In this document: positions 15,741 to 17,419 of the stretch, one piece after another
Layout: each line of letters begins with the position of its first letter
Numbering within the stretch: position 1 is the first letter of the stretch
DNA from: Desulfofustis sp.
GTDB lineage: Bacteria > Desulfobacterota > Desulfobulbia > Desulfobulbales > Desulfocapsaceae
DNA: 17,419 nucleotides
Assembly: GCA_029287755.1 (NCBI GenBank)
Contig: JARFQM010000166.1
Coordinates: 1-17,419, forward strand
Reading direction: 5' to 3'
The notes under the pieces: model-generated
Seen by the model: only the letters and a program-made list of their open reading frames with translations
Databases searched by the model: none
What the model was told of the DNA's origin: nothing
Position numbers and translations under genes: made by a program

Positions 15741-17135
15741 GTGAGCGATCTTTCCAAAACCTATGATGTCCTTGTCATCGGCGGCGGCAATGCGGCGCTC
15801 TGTGCGGCTATGACCGCAAGGGAAGCCGGTGCCTCGGTGCTGGTGCTGGAGGTTTCCCCCAAAGATTTCAGAGGGGGCAACAGCCGCCACACCCGTAACC
15901 TGCGCTATATGCACGACCAGGGCAACGAATTTCTTACCGGACCTTATCCCGAAGATGAATTTTTCGAGGACCTGATGCGGGTAACCGGCGGCAAAACCAA
16001 TGAGAAGCTCGCCCGTCTCACCATCAGGGAGTCGAACAACGTCGGCGACTGGATGCGGGAGCATGGTTGCATGTTCCAGCCGGCGATGCGGGGCACCCTG
16101 CACCTGGCCCGCACCAACGCCTTTTTTCTGGGCGGCGGCAGGGCCCTGATGAATGCCTACTATCGGACCGCAGAAGAGCTCGGGGTGGCAATCAGCTACG
16201 AGACCGAAGTGGTCGATCTGATTATCAACGAAGGAATGTTCTCGGAGGCAGTAGTGCAACGGGACGGTTCCGAATACAGGGTAAGAGCCAAAACTGCCGT
16301 GCTTGCCTCGGGCGGATTTCAGGCCAACCTCGAGTGGCTCAAAGAGGAGTGGGGACCGGCTGCAGACAATTTCATTGTCCGCGGCTCGCCTTATGATAAG
16401 GGCAAGGTGCTGAAAATAATGCTCGAAAATGGTGCCAAGCAGATAGGCGACCCGCGCCAGTGTCATGCAGTGGCAATCGATGCCCGGGCCCCCAAATATG
16501 ACGGCGGCATCGTCACCAGGCTCGACTGCGTCTCGTTTGGTGTGGTGGTAAATCGTGAGGCCAAAAGATTTTACGATGAGGGCGAGGACTTCTGGCCGAA
16601 ACGCTATGCGATCTGGGGCAGACTGGTGGCCCAGCAGCCTGACCAGATTGGTTATTCGATAATAGACGCCAAGTCGATCGATCTGTTCATGCCGTCGGTC
16701 TTTCCGCCGGTCGAGGCCCAGTCCTTGAGAGAGTTGGCGGATAAACTTGAGTTGGACCCCCAGAAACTGGAAGCAACGATCAGCCAGTATAACGAGGCGA
16801 CACGTCCAGGGTCCTTTGACCCCGGTGAACTGGACGACTGCCGGACCGAGGGAATCGAGCCGGTAAAAAGCCACTGGGCCCGGCCCATCGATACCCCGCC
16901 CTTTTACGGCTATCCGCTGAGACCGGGAATAACATTTACCTATCTGAGCGTCGCGGTCAACGAGCGGGCCCAGGTACTTATGAAGGATGATACCCCGGCG
17001 GCCAATATCTTTGCCGCGGGTGAAATCATGTCAGGAAATATCCTGGGCCAGGGGTATATGGCGGGCTTTGGCATGACCATCGGAACCGTATTTGGACGTC
17101 TGGCAGGAAGAGAGGCTGTTGCACATGTCAACTGA
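15741..17135 (+). CDS. tcuA: FAD-dependent tricarballylate dehydrogenase TcuA
   Basis: The 464-residue flavoprotein matches TcuA in length and pattern. It has the dinucleotide motif [12 protein letters not shown] (12-23) ending in Glu37, [15 protein letters not shown] (about 46-60), and the fumarate-reductase-type end [21 protein letters not shown] followed by [12 protein letters not shown]. TcuA oxidises tricarballylate to cis-aconitate, passing electrons to TcuB. The start is a GTG at 15741 with GAGG upstream. A near-consensus sigma54 promoter lies 5' of it. Its stop overlaps the tcuB start by 11 bp, so the two are coupled. The substrate could be a relative of tricarballylate, because the surrounding genes differ from the classic tcu operon. 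A CobZ-type N-terminal half is the main alternative, less likely with the gene order seen. Confidence 0.88.
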   Translation: MSDLSKTYDVLVIGGGNAALCAAMTAREAGASVLVLEVSPKDFRGGNSRHTRNLRYMHDQGNEFLTGPYPEDEFFEDLMRVTGGKTNEKLARLTIRESNNVGDWMREHGCMFQPAMRGTLHLARTNAFFLGGGRALMNAYYRTAEELGVAISYETEVVDLIINEGMFSEAVVQRDGSEYRVRAKTAVLASGGFQANLEWLKEEWGPAADNFIVRGSPYDKGKVLKIMLENGAKQIGDPRQCHAVAIDARAPKYDGGIVTRLDCVSFGVVVNREAKRFYDEGEDFWPKRYAIWGRLVAQQPDQIGYSIIDAKSIDLFMPSVFPPVEAQSLRELADKLELDPQKLEATISQYNEATRPGSFDPGELDDCRTEGIEPVKSHWARPIDTPPFYGYPLRPGITFTYLSVAVNERAQVLMKDDTPAANIFAAGEIMSGNILGQGYMAGFGMTIGTVFGRLAGREAVAHVN

Positions 17136-17419
17136 AGCTTTGAAAGAGGCAGGCAGGGTCATGACCATCTGTAATGCCTGCCGCTATTGTGAAGGGTTCT
17201 GCGCCCTTTTTCCAGCCATGGAATTGAGGCGAACGTTTACCGAGGGAGATCTGAAATATCTGGCCAATCTGTGCCATAATTGCCGTGATTGCTATTATGC
17301 CTGCCAATACGCGCCGCCGCACGATTTCGATCTTAATTTCCCCAAAGCGATGGCCGAGTTGCGACAGGAGACCTATGGTGAATTCGCCTGGCCGCGCTCG
17401 GCGCAAGGGCTGTTCACAC
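17125..17419 (+). CDS. tcuB: Tricarballylate utilization 4Fe-4S protein TcuB, 3' end outside window
   Basis: The first 98 codons are present, from an ATG inside the last codons of tcuA. They begin [26 protein letters not shown] and hold two C-X2-C-X2-C-X3-C ferredoxin motifs, [11 protein letters not shown] (about 16-26) and [11 protein letters not shown] (about 51-61), each followed by Pro within a few residues. This is the N-terminal ferredoxin part of TcuB. The expected membrane cytochrome-like part would lie beyond the window. TcuB reoxidises the flavin of TcuA and feeds the membrane electron chain. The 11-bp overlap means translation is coupled to tcuA. No transporter or LysR gene of the classic operon is visible on this side. 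Confidence 0.88.
   Translation, partial: MSTEALKEAGRVMTICNACRYCEGFCALFPAMELRRTFTEGDLKYLANLCHNCRDCYYACQYAPPHDFDLNFPKAMAELRQETYGEFAWPRSAQGLFT

Noticed and set aside
15591..16874. 427-codon open frame antisense to tcuA
   Set aside because: The translation shows no family motif, and tcuA on the other strand is strongly recognisable over the same stretch. It is a by-product of GC-rich codon use.

Overview
The window is a catabolic locus from a bacterium, moderately GC-rich by eye, probably Gram-negative. It encodes a sigma54-dependent activator, a tripartite tricarboxylate (TTT) transporter with a periplasmic receptor, and a mitochondrial-type aconitase fragment. An anaerobic proteobacterium or Desulfobacterota-like organism would fit, but nothing in the window fixes the taxon. 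No rRNA, tRNA, CRISPR array, IS element or phage gene was seen.

Layout. (1) Positions 1-2128, minus strand: two translationally coupled thiolase-fold genes, the downstream one cut by the left edge. Neither shows the catalytic Cys or the GHP His of true thiolases. A TTGACA-N17-TAGATT promoter lies 158 bp upstream. (2) 2489-3844, minus: a first MmgE/PrpD-family gene. (3) 3985-4404, minus: an open frame that joins a ModA-like substrate-binding-protein tail to an aconitase C-terminus. It is read as a deletion scar. (4) 4388-13306, plus: one co-directional run made of a GntR/FCD regulator with its own promoter and a 14-bp operator-like palindrome, a second MmgE/PrpD protein, the TTT transporter (receptor, small and large membrane subunits), an isocitrate/isopropylmalate-type dehydrogenase, a zinc-free quinone-oxidoreductase-like protein and an AbrB-type membrane protein. 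(5) 13467-15407, minus: a PrpR-type sigma54 activator. (6) 15741-17419, plus: tcuA and the start of tcuB, divergent from that activator. The shared region holds a sigma70 promoter for the regulator, two GTTTC/GAAAC dyads and a near-consensus sigma54 element facing tcuA.

How the genes may work together (inference). The TTT system would import a tricarboxylate. TcuA/TcuB would oxidise tricarballylate, or a relative, to cis-aconitate. A MmgE/PrpD protein could hydrate the product, or decarboxylate it to an itaconate-type acid. The beta-decarboxylating dehydrogenase could then turn an isocitrate-like hydroxyacid into a 2-oxoacid. Compared with the known tcuRABC arrangement, a PrpR-type sigma54 activator stands where a LysR regulator is expected, and a TTT transporter may replace the MFS permease. 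The thiolase-fold pair, the MDR protein and the AbrB-like protein do not fit plain tricarballylate use. They suggest a larger or substituted substrate, or a second pathway under the GntR regulator.
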